DNA of 64,000 bases from Diplolepis rosae (lineage: Eukaryota > Arthropoda > Insecta > Hymenoptera > Diplolepididae): positions 3,761,001 through 3,825,000 of the forward strand of contig JAPYXD010000466.1 of assembly GCA_030998225.1 (NCBI GenBank), given 5' to 3'. This document shows, one piece after another, positions 23,520-36,870 of the stretch. Positions within the stretch are counted from its first letter, which is position 1; every line of letters begins with the position of its first letter. The position numbers and the translations under genes were made by a program. The notes beneath the pieces are model-generated. The model was not told the origin of the DNA and searched no databases. It saw only the letters and a list, made by a program, of their open reading frames with translations.

Positions 23520-24745
23520 TAAAATTTTACTGATACGTACATGGAGACACTATTTAAATTGTAATATACATAAATATTTAATTGGATTAACAGAAATTTT
23601 TTTTTCAAATATCTTTCGTTTTAAAATATTTTTATAATTAATAAATGCGATTTATCATTAGAAAATATGAATTGTCTCAATGTTCCGAGTCAGGTAAATT
23701 TATAATCATCAATCAAAATTCTTAAAATAATATGCCTTAATTCTACCAATTTCCATGTGCTTACAGAAAAAAAATTTATTTAGGATTTTTTGTTTCAAAT
23801 TTATTCTTATTGAAACTAATTTTGGTCCTTGTGTTACCTGGGATACTTGATATGTTTTTTTTTATATGATTTTCGAATGGTATAGGTCACAAATGGGTTT
23901 TAAATAATTGTTACTCACAAAAAAATTTTTTTGTTCTATTTTTTATTATACACACATTAACAAAATTATAAATTATACAGAATTTAGTTAATGCAAGATT
24001 GGACAAGCCTGACTCAAGCACAACATCTTGGTCAATCTTTTGCAATTAAAAATATTCTGTTAGTTAACAGAGTTAAAATAAAAGTTCCAAACGATACTGT
24101 ATGAGTACTTGAATTTTGCCTTACCCAATTGGTCGTAATCAAATGGTGACCGTTCAACGAATCTAAAGAGGACTTATAGTCTCCTGTGCTGCTTTTTCTC
24201 GTTTTAACTCGAATTAAAACTTAGTCAACAATTTAGAATTAAAGAAGTACGAGATTAGACAGGCATGACTCAAGCACAAAATCCTATGTAATCTCTGCAC
24301 TTTCAGAAATTCCGATAATAAAATTTCAAATAAAATAAGCCTTTTGATCACTTAGGTTAGCCTCTAGGTCAAATCCCTGCGTGACTCAACAGAATTTATT
24401 TTATTTTAGCACAGTTTGTACAAAATAACCAGAAATAAGGAAATTAAACAATTTTTCAATTAAAATAATTATTTAATCACTTAGGTTAGCCTCAAGGTCA
24501 GATCCCTTTGTGATTTGATAAAATTATTTTATTTTAACAAGATATGTGTATAAAATTTCAAATAAAATAAAATAATTATTTAATCACTTAGGTTAGCCTC
24601 AAGGTCAAATCCTTTCGTGATTTTATCAAATTTATTTTATTTTAACCAATATGTGTGTTATCAGATGAATTATAATTGTACTTTATCAAGTCTTGATTCC
24701 TAGTAATTATAAAATTTCAATATCCCATTCACTGACTTTAAGTGT
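23520..24745 (-). other. G1 5' leader with repeated AGGTCA-type motifs
   Basis: Untranslated leader between the primer site and gag. Three copies of a roughly 107-130-bp repeat carry TCACTTAGGTTAGCCTC followed by an extended half site: TCTAGGTCA at 24363, TCAAGGTCA at 24492 and TCAAGGTCA at 24599. Upstream a second motif, GACTCAAGCACAA, occurs twice (about 24011 and 24263). Confidence 0.6.
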
Positions 24746-24764
24746 TTCCCGGGCCGATGCACCA
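24746..24764 (-). other. G1 primer binding site, tRNA-Gly type
   Basis: The plus strand TTCCCGGGCCGATGCACCA equals the 3' end of an insect tRNA-Gly (TTCCCGGCCGATGCACCA) with one extra G. On the element's minus strand this is the primer site, 17 nt inside the right LTR start at 24782. The spacing is longer than usual. Confidence 0.75.
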
Positions 24765-24781
24765 AAAAAAGAGATTGGGTA

Positions 24782-25906
24782 TGTTACGTCAGAAACGTAA
24801 CATTTCTCTTCTTAAAAGATTCCTCGTTTTATGTAAGGATCGGAAAGGATCCTCTCTAAGGGATGAGGAGAAGTCAGTGATTGCGAATGGTTATTGATAT
24901 AATGTATGTTTATTGACAATCAAATTGAGAAACGAATAAGCATCATGGAATTGGAAATCGAATTGAAATTTAGATGTACCTTTGTAATTACCCCGAGTGA
25001 AATTTGTCTGATGATTTATTGAGTCCAGTGGAGCGAAGGTGGTCAGTTGAGTCTTCGTTGAGATCCTTGAGATAGTACTTGTTTGATGGGAAATTCGTTG
25101 TTGAGACGGTTGGTCTAGTCGATTCTTGATCCAAGTTTAGAGAGAATTTTGGATGGTGATACCCCTTCACTTTCTGATGTCGTTGAACTCAGCGTCGAGT
25201 AAGAATTCGTCTGAGTAGCGGTAAAATCTGATGAGGCTGGACTGAACTCGTAGCGTAGAGATAATGAAACTGGACTAGACTGAACTGAACTCGCCGTGTA
25301 GAGATGATGGTACTGGACTAGACTTAACTGAACTCGCCGTGTAGAGATGATGATACTGGACTAGACTGAACGGAACTCGCCGTGTAGAGATGATGGTACT
25401 AGACTGACTTCTCTTGGGATTTTTGCCTTTTATAGAACTTTTGCAAAGTTGCTTATAGTGGGAGCAAAATCAAGGTGTACCACCTTTGGTATTAAGATCG
25501 GATGAGTTGCCCTCTCTGATGACTCGTGCTCCAATGAAATTCATTACCTGGCACTAATGCCGCAATCTATTTTATCTGTTATTCGATTCTAACGAAAAGG
25601 TCAACTAATGTGGAAGTAAAAACAAGGTGTATCATCTTTTCCATATTTGGTATTTTAAGATCGGATGAGTTGCCTTCTCTGATCACTTATGCTTCGATGA
25701 AATTTATTACCTGGCATTAGTGTCATAGTCAAATATATCAAGTCTATTTTATCTGTTATTCGATTCTAACGAAAAGGTCAACTACTGTGGAAGTAAAAAC
25801 AAGGTTTACGATCTTTTCCATATTTTGGTGTTTAAAGTCGAATGAGTTGCCTTTACCGATGAGTCACGTTCCGATGAAATTTATTACTTGGCGTTAATGT
25901 TAATAT
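24782..25906 (-). repeat. G1 right (5') LTR with nested tandem repeats, outer end unresolved
   Basis: Starts TGTTACGTCAG and matches the left copy to about 25320. It contains four 41-44-bp subrepeats (about 25243-25420). A 150-178-bp repeat (GATCGGATGAGTTGCC ... AACGAAAAGGTCAACTA) follows, present 2.6 times at about 25471-25906. A terminal CA matching TGTTAC would be TGTAACA at 26506-26512, but repeats obscure the end. Confidence 0.6.
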
Positions 25907-28070
25907 TAATATTGTTTGAATATTTTATATTAAATTTTCCCCTTTTTATTCATATTTATCTCATACAAAAACTATTTTGGAACATTCAGCTGATATTAAT
26001 ATTCAAATATTAATATATCTCAAATTAATTAGTTGAGTTTGAAATTTTTGTCACTGCCTACATTATCGGAGGATCATATTAATATATCTTTTAAGTAAAA
26101 TTTATGGTTCAATAAGTGTTTAAAGTCTCAAAACAAAATATCGATTTATATATTTTTTAATTATAAATAACTGGCCTATATCGACCCTAAATAATATTAA
26201 TAGATAGATGATTTTTTACTTCGACATTATTTCTGGACCCTAAAGCCAAAGTAAAAAATCATCTATCTATATATTTTTTAGCCTTGTAAATGAATTATTC
26301 GAAATTGAAAAATTATATGGACAATTATTTATATCAAGATAAGATAAATCATGAGATTCAGATTTAAAAAAGAAAAAGTTCAAATAAAATACTTTGGAAG
26401 GTTTTTTTGAATATAAATATACTTCTTAAAATTACTTTGATACGTAGTAAACTTGAGAAATATTTTTTTGGAATAAAATACTTTAAACATTTTTTAAAAA
26501 TAATATGTAACATCTTTCACATGACTAATTGAGTATAGAAGTGCGAATAAAAGGTTTCAATTATTACGGAAATAAATAAATTATATCTAATTTTTTACAC
26601 AAAATTACACATTGAGATTTCTTTGTTATGAAGTAAAATTGACAAATTTTATAATAATAAAATACTTTAAAAAAACTTTTTTGAATACTTAGCAACTTTT
26701 ATATGGCAATTTAATATATAAGCGTGAATAAAATTTTTGATTAAAAAAAAATTAATAAATGTATTTTATTATTATATTTGTCAATTTTGCTTCATACCAA
26801 AGAATTCTCAATATGTGATTTCGTATACAAAATAAGGTATAATTTATTTTATTTTTAAATAATCAAACCTTTTATTTACATTTATTGGTTGAAATTGACA
26901 TAAAATATGTCAAGTATAATAAAAGTTATTTTTGAGGTATTTTATTCCAAAGGAATTTTCATAAATATCATTTCATGCTAGAGGAATTTAAGGTGTAATT
27001 TTCAATACAAAATTAAATATGGTTTTTTATTTTTTCAATAATCAAATCTTTTATTCACAATTATGTATTGAAAAAGAGGCTCTTAAAAAGTGTTACATAT
27101 TTTAAAAGCTTTTTCAAAGTATTTTATTGTGTAATTTTGTATGCAACATTAGATATAGTTTATATATTTCAAAATAATTATACCTCTTATGTATACTTTT
27201 ATATTGAAGTAGTCATACGAAGGATTTTAAGTATTCTGAAAACTTTTCTAAAGTATTTCACCCCAAAGATATATTTTTCAATTTTACTTTATGTCAGGGA
27301 AATCTCATGATGTTATTTCTTATGCAAATTTAGGTAAAATTTATTTTGTTTTATAATCAAACCCTTTATTTATACAGGCATGGAAATTATTCTATAATTA
27401 CACATCGGTAATTAAATGTTCACCATTTCTTGTTTCAGCTTTTGTTCAAGTGACTTAATTTTTATAAAAACAATTTAAATTTTTTTATTTTACCTGTTGT
27501 TTCATTTATATTGTAAGTGACTTAATTTTGATAATAACAACTCAAAAAAAATTCCTAATAATGTCATAAAAGTTAATAAAATTCTGCATCTAGTGAGCTC
27601 AATTTGAAAGAAAAATGTTGATTTCATGAAAAGATACTACAATAATGTCAAATTTTGATATTTTTTCATATGAAGAAGTTACCTTACACAAGCTTTTACA
27701 GAAATTTCGTCAAGTGTTCTTGTTGATCAAAATAATGTATAGATTATAGTCATCATGAAATTTTACTACTTTTTAGTCAACATTGTTATTAATATCCCTA
27801 AATTTCATTAAAGTATGGTATACATTGGTTTTTAAAAAAATCTTGTAAGAAGTTACACGTTTTTAAAATTATACAACTTTTACTGTATCATATTTGACCC
27901 TAAGATAGTATACAGAAAAAAAATACTAATAATATTTTGATTAGCTATCAAAATACTATGAAGGCATACTTTTGAAATGAGGCCAAAAAATTTTTACACT
28001 GTTAATTTTTTCTAAGAGTTATTAACATTTTATTGATAGTTTGGATTTCTCAAAATAATGTATAGACTAT
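25907..28070. repeat. AT-rich nested direct and inverted repeats
   Basis: No gene. A 21-bp-arm hairpin lies at about 26199-26272 (TAGATAGATGATTTTTTACTT and its complement). From about 26500 to 27390 an AT-rich unit of about 170 bp containing ATAATCAAACCTTTTATTTA recurs at about 26862, 27041 and 27352. The segment 26510-26690 pairs in inverted form with 26750-26900 (centre about 26720). The stretch 27400-28070 shows nothing recognisable. Confidence 0.55.
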
Positions 28071-28257
28071 TGTTATGAGTACTGATGAAATATCCCCTCC
28101 CTTAGCCCTTAAGTGTATAAGCAAGAACTCGCTGCAGCGGCAGGCAGTTCTGTCCTAACTTTCTAACTGTGTATTTGAGAAATACAGAAGCTGAGCATCG
28201 AATCGTGACTCATCAGTAATCGGAAAAGTGCTAGTTTACTGAATTCAACGCATAACA
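28071..28257 (+). repeat. G2 5' LTR, 187 bp
   Basis: Starts TGTTATGAGT and ends GCATAACA, giving the inverted termini TGTTATG/CATAACA. A TATAA at 28116-28120 could serve as its promoter. It ends 3 bp before the primer site. No 3' partner was found, because the element is cut off in env. Confidence 0.8.
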
Positions 28258-28260
28258 TTT

Positions 28261-28278
28261 TGGCGATCCAGCCAGGAT
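28261..28278 (+). other. G2 primer binding site, tRNA-Arg type
   Basis: TGGCGATCCAGCCAGGAT matches the complement of an insect tRNA-Arg(ACG) 3' end (TGGCGATCCTGCCAGGA) with one mismatch in the first 17 bases. It lies 3 bp after the LTR. Confidence 0.75.
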
Positions 28279-29056
28279 ACCGCAAACTTCTCGAATTATA
28301 ATTCCACGGAATCCTCAAGAAACAATTCACATAGAAGCGGGAAAAAACCTGGAATAATGTCGAAAAAACAAGGACATATAAATATATACGGATATTGAAG
28401 ACAGAACTCCGAACTCTCTACGGAAGTTCGCATTGAATATCGAATAAAACTAGATCCTGAACCTAGTAGGGACTATACGACGTAAATTCGATAATCTTGG
28501 AAATTGAAAGGGTACGCAACAAACCGTGACAATATTCCTACGAGACCCACAATCAGGCGGAAGACGTAACGGTGTGATTACAGTCCAGCAACAGGAGAAA
28601 GCAACAAGTTATATCACCAACTAAGGCGGAAACTCGAGGACATAATACACCGTATGTTAAAAATAAAGTGAAAGCTTGTAAAAATTCATCGAAACTTTCC
28701 TTGGCCATAGAGAATAAATCTCATTTGCCTTCGTTGAACGGGGACTGTACACTACGGTTACAGGTTGAGTAAAGTTGTGGAAGGAAAGGGTGAGGCATAC
28801 TCCTGGTGATCCAGAGCACTACCTCTCCTCAACAAAATAAATAACACTACTTTGGAATCTACGTTATTGTCTTAGAGCGATAAAGTTGAATTCCACAGTA
28901 ATAAAATAATAAAAACTTAAAATTGTATCGCGACATACACTCGATAACACAAACAAAGTACAAGGTACAAAGTACAAGGTACACAGTACTCATATCACAC
29001 TGGCATTCCACCAATATAGAGATAGGAGAGACGCTAGATACGAGACAGACGAAAAC
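28279..29056 (+). other. G2 5' untranslated leader
   Basis: About 780 bp between primer site and gag. There is no long frame. A short AAGTACAAGGTAC repeat occurs at about 28955-28990. It presumably holds the packaging signal and a splice donor, neither of which I can place. Confidence 0.5.
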
Positions 29057-30214
29057 ATGAGTGACTCATCTCTTTCTCCCGAACAACCAACGTACATAAG
29101 AGCAATGACCTCGCCCAGGGCACAATCTCCCAGTCACTTGACTACGGATGAACTATTAACAAGAGTACTATCTCAAATGGAAACATTGACCAATGCATTC
29201 AATTCTCTAAAAAAGGAAAATGATAACCGTATAGAGGAAATATCACAGTTGGCCAGGAAAATAGGATGCTCAGCGGAAGTAGAGACAGATAAAGAAGCAC
29301 CATAATTAGAAATAATAGAAGATACCTGCGATGGAGAACAAGAAGACGGAAGAGTTAACCCAAAAGAAAATATAAACCGATCAAAATTTTGTACACAACC
29401 CACTTACGAAAGCGAAGACCCCATCAATGCTACTATAGCTCTCGAAAGTATAAGAACTTTGAATGGATAAGACGACATAGGAGTAGAAGATTTTGTGAAG
29501 TCAGTAAAAAGAGCCAGAATGAAAACATCACAACCAAATTTATTACTAGATTTGATTATAGCAAAGAAAATTCAGGGATTAGCAAAAAAGGCAATCAGGT
29601 ATCAGCAGATCAACTCTTTTGACGACCTCTACGAAGCATTAAGACAGAACCTTAGACAAACTAGCTCCATATTAGCCCTTATGTCTAAACTGGAATCATG
29701 TAAACAAGGCCTGACCGAAACTGTACAAAATTTCACGTTGCGATTTCGCCAAATAGTAAACGAAATAAACGATGCCATCCAATCACAACACATAAACTTG
29801 ATCGAAAGAAGGTTAAAAATGAAACTCGAAGAACTGGAAGCGGTAAATAGGTACCTACTTAATTTAAAAAAAGAAATCGGAATACAAATTAGATTATTGA
29901 AACCAGCCACCATCAACGAAGCCCAAGCACATGCAGTTGAAACAGAAACGTGGATAAGAGAAAACCAGCCAACACGAATAACCACGCCTAAAACTGTTAT
30001 GACAAGTAAATTTATCAAACCGCAGGTATTTAGACCAAGTGCAAACACAACTAGTAACAGAATACCCAATAAAAGTCTGCCGTTACTAGATGGAACAAAA
30101 ATGAACTGTAACAAGTGTTGCAGAATAGGACACCTGGCCAACCAATGTTATAAACAGGGTTTTCAGGTTGGTCAAAATATAAAAAGACCCCCACAGCCAA
30201 TAAGAATAATATAA
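29057..30214 (+). pseudogene. G2 gag
   Basis: Frames 29057-29305 and 29495-30214 encode a Ty3/gypsy-type gag: a coiled N-terminal region (MSDSSLSPEQ..., LSQMETLTNAFNSLKKEN), a capsid region and a CCHC zinc knuckle CNKCCRIGHLANQC near 30107-30148. In-frame stops near 29303 and 29470 break the first half. Confidence 0.75.
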
Positions 30215-30234
30215 GAAGAGGAAACAGAGAAAGA

Positions 30235-33200
30235 ATGGATGTCCCAGGAAGAAATACAAGAGCAATCAAGGTACGAGGAATCAGCAGAATATCAACTGTT
30301 AGCGGAAGACTTAGATCAATCCATGCAAAAATAAGAACCGGAGAATACCGTCTATTGGTTGATACAGGAGCAGCAATAAATATAATAAATGAAAAAACTC
30401 TGGACAAAAAGGATGAGAGAAAAGAATGCGAGAAAACCTTTTCTATGGGAAAAGATGTACATATATCAAAACAAAAAACCACTCTAAATTTTTTTAATAA
30501 GGAGCAAACTTTTTACATAGTACCAGATGACTTTTCATTACCTGAGGAAAGAATAATCGGAATAAACTTCCTCTCTCAATACGACAGATCCTCTATAACA
30601 CCAAAATATCTGATAATAGATCAAATAAAACTACCAATATACGAAGATGGGGAATTCGTTTTGCCCAACTCAGAAAAAATATGTAAAATAAAAATAAAAG
30701 AAGAAGTGAATCAGGGCATCCTAATTTTGGATCAGGAAAATATCCCTGATGGTATTTACAGAGCTAATGAAGGATTTGTAAAAATCTCTATACGAAATAA
30801 TACCTCGAATCCACTACAAGTAAAAAATAACATAGAGAAATATGAATCGATTTTTGAAATTAGAGAAAAAGAGGAAACAGCACTCCAACATAATGAAAAC
30901 ATACACCAGAGAACATTACAAATATTGCAATCATCAAAACTAAATCACTTAGAACCAGAACAAAGAGAAATTATCGAGAAATTAATAGCGCAATACCAAG
31001 AAGTATTCTCGATCGATACCGAGCCCTTACCCTGTACAGATCTGACTGAACATGAAATAACATTAAAATCTGGAAAAATCATAAATTTAAGATCACATAG
31101 GCTACCAGATAAACACAGAGAATTTTCGCTGGAAGAAACTAATAAATTATTTGAAAAGGGAATCATTAGGGAATCACAGTCCCCATATAACTCCCCACTT
31201 TTGATAGTACCAAGAAAGGGAAACAAATTATGAATGGTCATAGACTACAGGAAAATCAATGAGAACACCGATCAAGACGCCTACCCACTACCAATTATAG
31301 ACGATATATTAGATTAACTAGGAAATGCAAAATTCTTTTCTGCCTTTGACCTCTCCGCAGGATTTCACCAGATCCCCATGAGAGAACAAGATAAGAAATA
31401 CACAGCATATTCTACTTCACAGGGACATTTTGAGTATAATAGGATGACTTCTGGACTCAAAAATGCCCCCGCAACGTTCCAGAGAATAATGGATAATGCA
31501 TTCCGAGGACTGATAGGAAATAAATGTTTTGCGTACATCGACGATATTGTGATATTCGGAAAAACACTAGACCAACAGAATCAAAATTTAGAAGAAGTGC
31601 TCCAGAGAATAAAGGAATTAGGACTGAGACTGGAGCCGACTAAGTGCGAATATTTGAAACCTGAACTCGAATACTCAGGACATATTATAACTAAAGAAGG
31701 GGTAAAACCCAATCCTGAAAAATTAAGCACGATACAAAATTTTAAAAAATTGGAAACCGTCAGGATGTACAATCCTTCTTGGGACTAGATGGATATTATA
31801 AAAAATTTATAAAAAAAACTCTGAATTGCGAGAAAGTATTCTACGACCTAAAAAATGCCTTGATATCTGCGCCAGTCTTGAAATTTCCCAACTTTAAGGA
31901 ACAATTTATTTTAACCACAGACGCCTCAAACTTAGGCTTAGGAGCCGTCTTGAGTCAGAAGGGACACCCTTGCCTATTCATATCAAGAAAATTAAATAAA
32001 GTGGAGGGAAAATATACAACATCGGAAAAAGAACTCTTAGCAATAGTTTGGGCGATGAAAAGACTGAGACAATATTTATTGGGTAATAAATTCAAGATAC
32101 AAACTGACCACAAAGCCCTCGTATGGTTACATAATGTAAAGGACCCAAGCTCAAGACTTTTAAGATGGAGATTACGTATGGAGGAATACGACTACGATAT
32201 TGAATATGTGAAAAGAAAGGAGAATAGAGTAGCAGATTGTGTCTCTCGATTATTTCCAATAAACGATAACGATATCCTTAGGCAGACAATAGCAAACGCA
32301 GAATTAAACTTAGACAGCGGGAAAACGAGTAAAAAAATGTTGGAACACATAGAAAGCAATTTACAAGAAATAAAACCTACAGGAAATCGCAAGTCAACGG
32401 TTATAGAAGATAGGATTTTAGAAAATGAAGAAAAAATCAAGATTCCTCACAGAAAAATACGGGAACCCCCGATAGAAGAAAAAACCCCGTCAACGAGCCA
32501 TCCCAGTAATTCCGTATACAGCGATTTCATAGAATGGAAACTAAACCCATCCTATGGGAAAGTCAAAACAAAACCAAATGCCGTAAGCAAACTATGAAAA
32601 GAGATAAAAAAGGAAGATATGCCGCCATATACCGAAGAAGAATGGTTGACAAAACTCACCTGGACCATAGAAGAAATAGAAAACAAAAAACTGACAATAA
32701 TAAGACTAATTTTCGGAGATCCGTTGTTTACACCAATTGAAAAAGAGAGTATTCAAGAATTGATAGAATTTTTGACAAACCACTATCCTCACCTAAGTCT
32801 TCATGTATGCTTTTCATCAACCAGAGAATTAACCAAAGAAGAAAAAAAGAAGATAATACAAGAAGCCCATTCCACACACCTTGGGGAAAAGAATACTATA
32901 GAGAAAGCCCGTAAAACAGCAATATGGAATGGAATGGACGAGTACATAAAAAGATTTGTGCAATCCTGTCCAATTTGTCAACTTCAAAACACAGTACGAA
33001 TAAAAAATCAAGCCGAGAGTATAATCCCACATATACCACTTGCCCCAAACGAAAAAATATCGTTGGACATCTTTGGACCACTTCCGATAACCAAGAAGGG
33101 AAACAAATACATACTAAGCATTCAGGATAAACTAACACGTTACATTGTGCTAATACCACTACAAGACGAAACATCGAATACTATAGTAGAAGCACTCTTA

Positions 33201-33690
33201 GATCACAGCATTTATACATTCGGAGCACCTAAGAATATTTTAACAGACCAAGGAACCAATTTCTTATCAGAACTGGTAACATAATGTTAAGAAGCTTTAA
33301 AGATAAAGCATATAAAAACTACATCATTCCATCCACAATCAAACGGCAATATAGAACGAATGTAGTCCATGATATTAAACCTTATCAAAACAAGTATAGC
33401 TGAAAATAATAGAGAATGGGATGATAACATAAAAATAATAAATTTTACTATAAATACTACGCCAAATCAAACTACGAAATTCACACCATACGAGTCAACG
33501 TTTGGAAGAAATCCCAATGTTCCATCGGCATTAAGAACATCCACCAATCTCACCCACCAAGACTTGATAAGAAAATGGAAAAAGAAACACGAAGATACTG
33601 TGAGAAAAGCTAAAGAAAGTATACAGTTGGAAATGGAAGAAAAAAAAAAGATTGGACGAGAACATCACACGAAAACACCCCGTTTATAAA
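30235..33690 (+). pseudogene. G2 pol: protease, RT, RNase H, integrase
   Basis: Protease: LLVDTGAAINII (about 30353). RT spans about 31020-31760, with FSAFDLSAGFHQIP, GLKNAPATFQRIM and CFAYIDDIVIF. RNase H: LTTDASNLGLGAVLSQ (about 31910) and QTDHKALVWLH. Integrase: HHCC finger (about 32865-32980), SLDIFGP (33063), LTDQGTNF (33239) and the Glu region near 33345. Breaks in pol: TGA at 31231-31233, TAA near 31315, a frame change near 31770, a stop near 32595, and a stop and frame change near 33282-33370. The order matches errantiviruses. It is broken as a replication unit. Confidence 0.85.
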
Positions 33691-33860
33691 ATCAAGGATA
33701 AAGTAAAAATAATAAACAACACAAAAAATAAATAAATTAGAACAATCCTGGAAAGGCCCTTATGAGATAATAGATTTACTAGACAATAATAATATTGTAA
33801 TTCAGAATAAGGAAAAAATATTGAAGATACATATAGACCAATGCCTGCCTTATTTTTCAG

Positions 33861-34825
33861 ATGATAGTGAAGACGACCTTCCCTCTACTTCTACTAACGA
33901 TCGTTAGGGGCAACTACACCATCAACGATATTGCAAGAAATATATACATTGAAGAAGAAAGTAAAATTCATCTATACCACGAAACTTGGAGACTAATAGT
34001 TGGAATCAATATGACAAATAACAGAGAAAGAATCAGCGCAATAGACAAAACAATATCAATATCAGAACAAGCATGCATTAAAAAGTGCCTACCCCAATAT
34101 GAAATAGAACTCATTCGAAGAAGGTACAATAGACTGATATTTCGAAATTATATATTAACAAAGCTATTAGGAAAACAGCGCAATAAACGAGGATTGGACA
34201 ACTTCGTCAGAGACATCTCTAAAACATTATTTGGAACCTTAAATGAAGGAGACATTGCTCAAATTAATAGCGAATTCGACAACTTATATAGAGATAATAA
34301 AAATATTGCTTCCATCTTGACTAACCATACTAAAATACTTAAGTTGATCCTGGATTCAACCTCAACAAACCATGAATCGACAATGTTGCAGGAAATTTAG
34401 GAAAGAGCGATAGCAAGGAATTTAAGCAATGGAATTAATAAAGCTACACAAGAAAACTTTATAAACAGTAAGCTAGTAGTAGCGGCTCTCTTAATAGTTG
34501 AAATAAACGAAGATATCGATATGGCGACAAACGCTATTAACGATGGAAAACACGGGATTATACATCCTCAAATACTAACACCTGCGATGTTAAAAGAAAC
34601 AATTAAATAATTCGAAAACAACCAGAGAGCAAGATACCAGTTTGATAATAGTGAAGAGAATTATCTACACATAATGGATATAAGTACATTATCAGTAGCC
34701 ATCATAAGAGAACTCTTTACCTACATACTAGAGATTCCGATATTAGAAAAAGAAGAAGGAACGTTATTACATTTGATCCCAACACCACACTTATACCAAA
34801 AAACCTATTTCTCCTTAAGGCGGTA
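33861..34825 (+). pseudogene. G2 env, Baculo-F-like envelope protein, truncated
   Basis: The first frame (33861-34400, 179 codons) has a hydrophobic signal-like start, then a furin-type site RNKR at residues 107-110 followed by GLDNFV..ISKTLFG, the fusion-peptide region typical of errantivirus/baculovirus F proteins. A TAG at about 34398 interrupts it. The frame continues with one further stop (about 34607) and is lost near 34825, where Mutator-like DNA begins. The transmembrane anchor is not seen. It lies about 170 bp after pol with no accessory frame between. Confidence 0.75.
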
Positions 34826-36057
34826 TTCTAGTCTAGAATTTTAAAAAATAGATTTTTTTTCTTTCCCATATTTTTAAAGAATAGACCTTTAAGAATATTT
34901 CCTCCGAAGGGATTTAAAAAAAAATTTAATTATTTACGGAATTATATCTTTTTTAGTGATGCAGCGCGCGAACCGGTCACATGTATTGTCCACCTGGTTC
35001 ATCAAGCTGGTGTAAGTGGCAAAAAGCAGCGGTTGAGGGTACATTAGATGACTTTGTTCACGAAAATCTCCCTCTGAATGACAAAATATTAGAAGCAATC
35101 AAGCCGATATACGAAAGTTTATCCGATGAAAATTTGCTGCACCGTTGTTTGGGCTCGGAAACCCAAAATAACAATGAATCGCTGAATTCATTGATTTGGA
35201 CTTTTGCGCCGAAACACGTTCATGCAGGAAAGAAGACATATGAAATTGCAAATTATTTAGCAGTTTGCATTTTCAATGAAGGCTTTTTACCAATTTTGAA
35301 AATAATAAGCGTCATGGGAATTACAATTGGTCCAGAAGCCCATGCGTTCGCTAGCAAACGGGACGAAACTCGGATACGCCGCTCCGAAGTACGAGCTTCT
35401 GATGCTTCTAAGAAAGCTAGAACTGCTCGTCTAGCAGAAAGAAGCGAAGAAGAAGATCTATTTGAACAAGAGAGGAAGGTCCCATGTATGGAGCAGGAAT
35501 CGCCAATTAACGAAATGTGAGTAAAAACTGCCTGCAACTTTTCTTAAATCTTTAAACGCGTTTTTCTCGAAACTACTTTTTCCAACACGTTTGACATGAT
35601 TTCTCAAGTTCTAATGAACCGATTAACTTGAAATTTGGCGTGGACCTTCTTTATATATCCCTCTATCGTTCAAACTAGGATTATGTGAAAATTTTGATTT
35701 TTACTATTTTTCAAAATTTTAAAACTTTATAGAAAACAGGGCAAAAACAAACTTTTTTTTCAAACAGTCGCCATTTTGTGAAAATTTTTTTTTTGTTTTT
35801 TTTCCCTATTTCAGGCGATAGCGATATTCTTACTCGTTAAGAATCTATTTTATTTTTTTTTTTAGATCACCAGAAGGGTTGGAATTGTGTCAATATGGAC
35901 GCACCCTTTTTTTCACCCCCGCCACTTTCACCAGCCTGTAGCTTTGTCAATTTTCAAATTTTTTTGATTTTTAATTTTTTTGTATTGTTAAAATATTAAT
36001 AAATATTTCATAAAAAATGGATCGTAAAAATATTTTTAGTTTTTACATTCTCATCAT
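34826..36057 (+). mobile_element. Mutator-like (MULE) transposase fragment and 3' flank
   Basis: The frame 34981-35520 (179 codons) reads CPPGSSSWCKWQKAA, then LLHRCLGSETQNNNESLNSLIW and a basic/acidic tail. A SWCKWQ motif followed by a TQN-NESxNSLIW motif is common in arthropod transposase-like proteins that I associate with the Mutator superfamily, and this is their C-terminal part. The catalytic core is absent. The element seems to have landed in or replaced the end of the G2 env. The 500 bp after the stop are AT-rich with no gene. Confidence 0.5.
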
Positions 36058-36870
36058 CATCAAAAATGACTTTCGAAATTTTCATCAAATCTTTACGTTT
36101 TGAGACCCCCTGAGTAAGAAAAAACGGGTTTTACGAAAGTGTCTGTCTGTCTGTCGTGTGCGGCATAACTCTCGATAGAATTATCAGATTGAATTGAGCT
36201 TTGGTACACTTTATCGGAGCCGAAAAAGTGAGGACAAGTTCGTTAACCAGCCACATCCAATCAAAATTGAGGGATTGAGCACTACTTTTGTGTTTTTGAA
36301 AATAATTTTTTGAAAAAATCAAAAATTTCAATACTGGTTTTTGATAGTGCCCATAAATCTCTACAAATTATCCTGATAACATTTTCTGATTAAATCAAAA
36401 TTAGAAATGTTACAGCATATTCAAATTCGAAAAAAGTCAATATTAAAATTCCATTTTCCAGTTAAATTATACGAGATACGAAAAAACGATATGATACAAT
36501 ATTATTTTTTACATAAAGACCTACAAATTTGAATTGTAACATTTTTTCATAAGATGCATATTTTTCTTTTTAATTAAAAAAAAACTATTGAAAATCCAAA
36601 ATTCAATTTTTTAACAATAATATTCGAAATACGAAAAAAACGTAAGAATACAAAGTTGTTCGTTTCAAAAGGATCTACAAATTTTGTTTCACACAGTTTC
36701 TGATAAAACATATATTTTTCGTTTCAATTCCAAAAATTCGACTTTTTTCACCAAAATATGAGATACGAAATAAGCGTTGTTCTGCAAAATCGTTTCCTTA
36801 AATAAAGTCTACGATTGTTTTTCCTTTTTGAGATATTTGGAAGAAAATAAATTTATCAATAATCATTTAA
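36058..36870 (-). repeat. Long inverted repeat, left copy
   Basis: Reverse complement of 51067-52065, with interruptions. Landmarks are a (GTCT)n run at 36141-36154 matched by (AGAC)n at about 51965-51985, CCCCCTGAGT matched by ACTCAGGGGG, and AACTTGTCC/GTTAACCAGCCACATCC blocks. The two copies are 14.2 kb apart. The family is unknown to me, and both lack coding sequence. Confidence 0.8.

Noticed and set aside
25243..25420. CRISPR-like array (41-44-bp repeats)
   Set aside because: The repeats are directly tandem without unique spacers, lie in an LTR, and the DNA is eukaryotic.
29629..30141. 170-codon minus-strand frame opposite G2 gag
   Set aside because: Antisense shadow of gag; its hydrophobic composition follows from the AT-rich coding strand.
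36141..36154. (GTCT)n run as an independent microsatellite of interest
   Set aside because: It is a fixed part of a dispersed repeat, present inverted at about 51965-51985.
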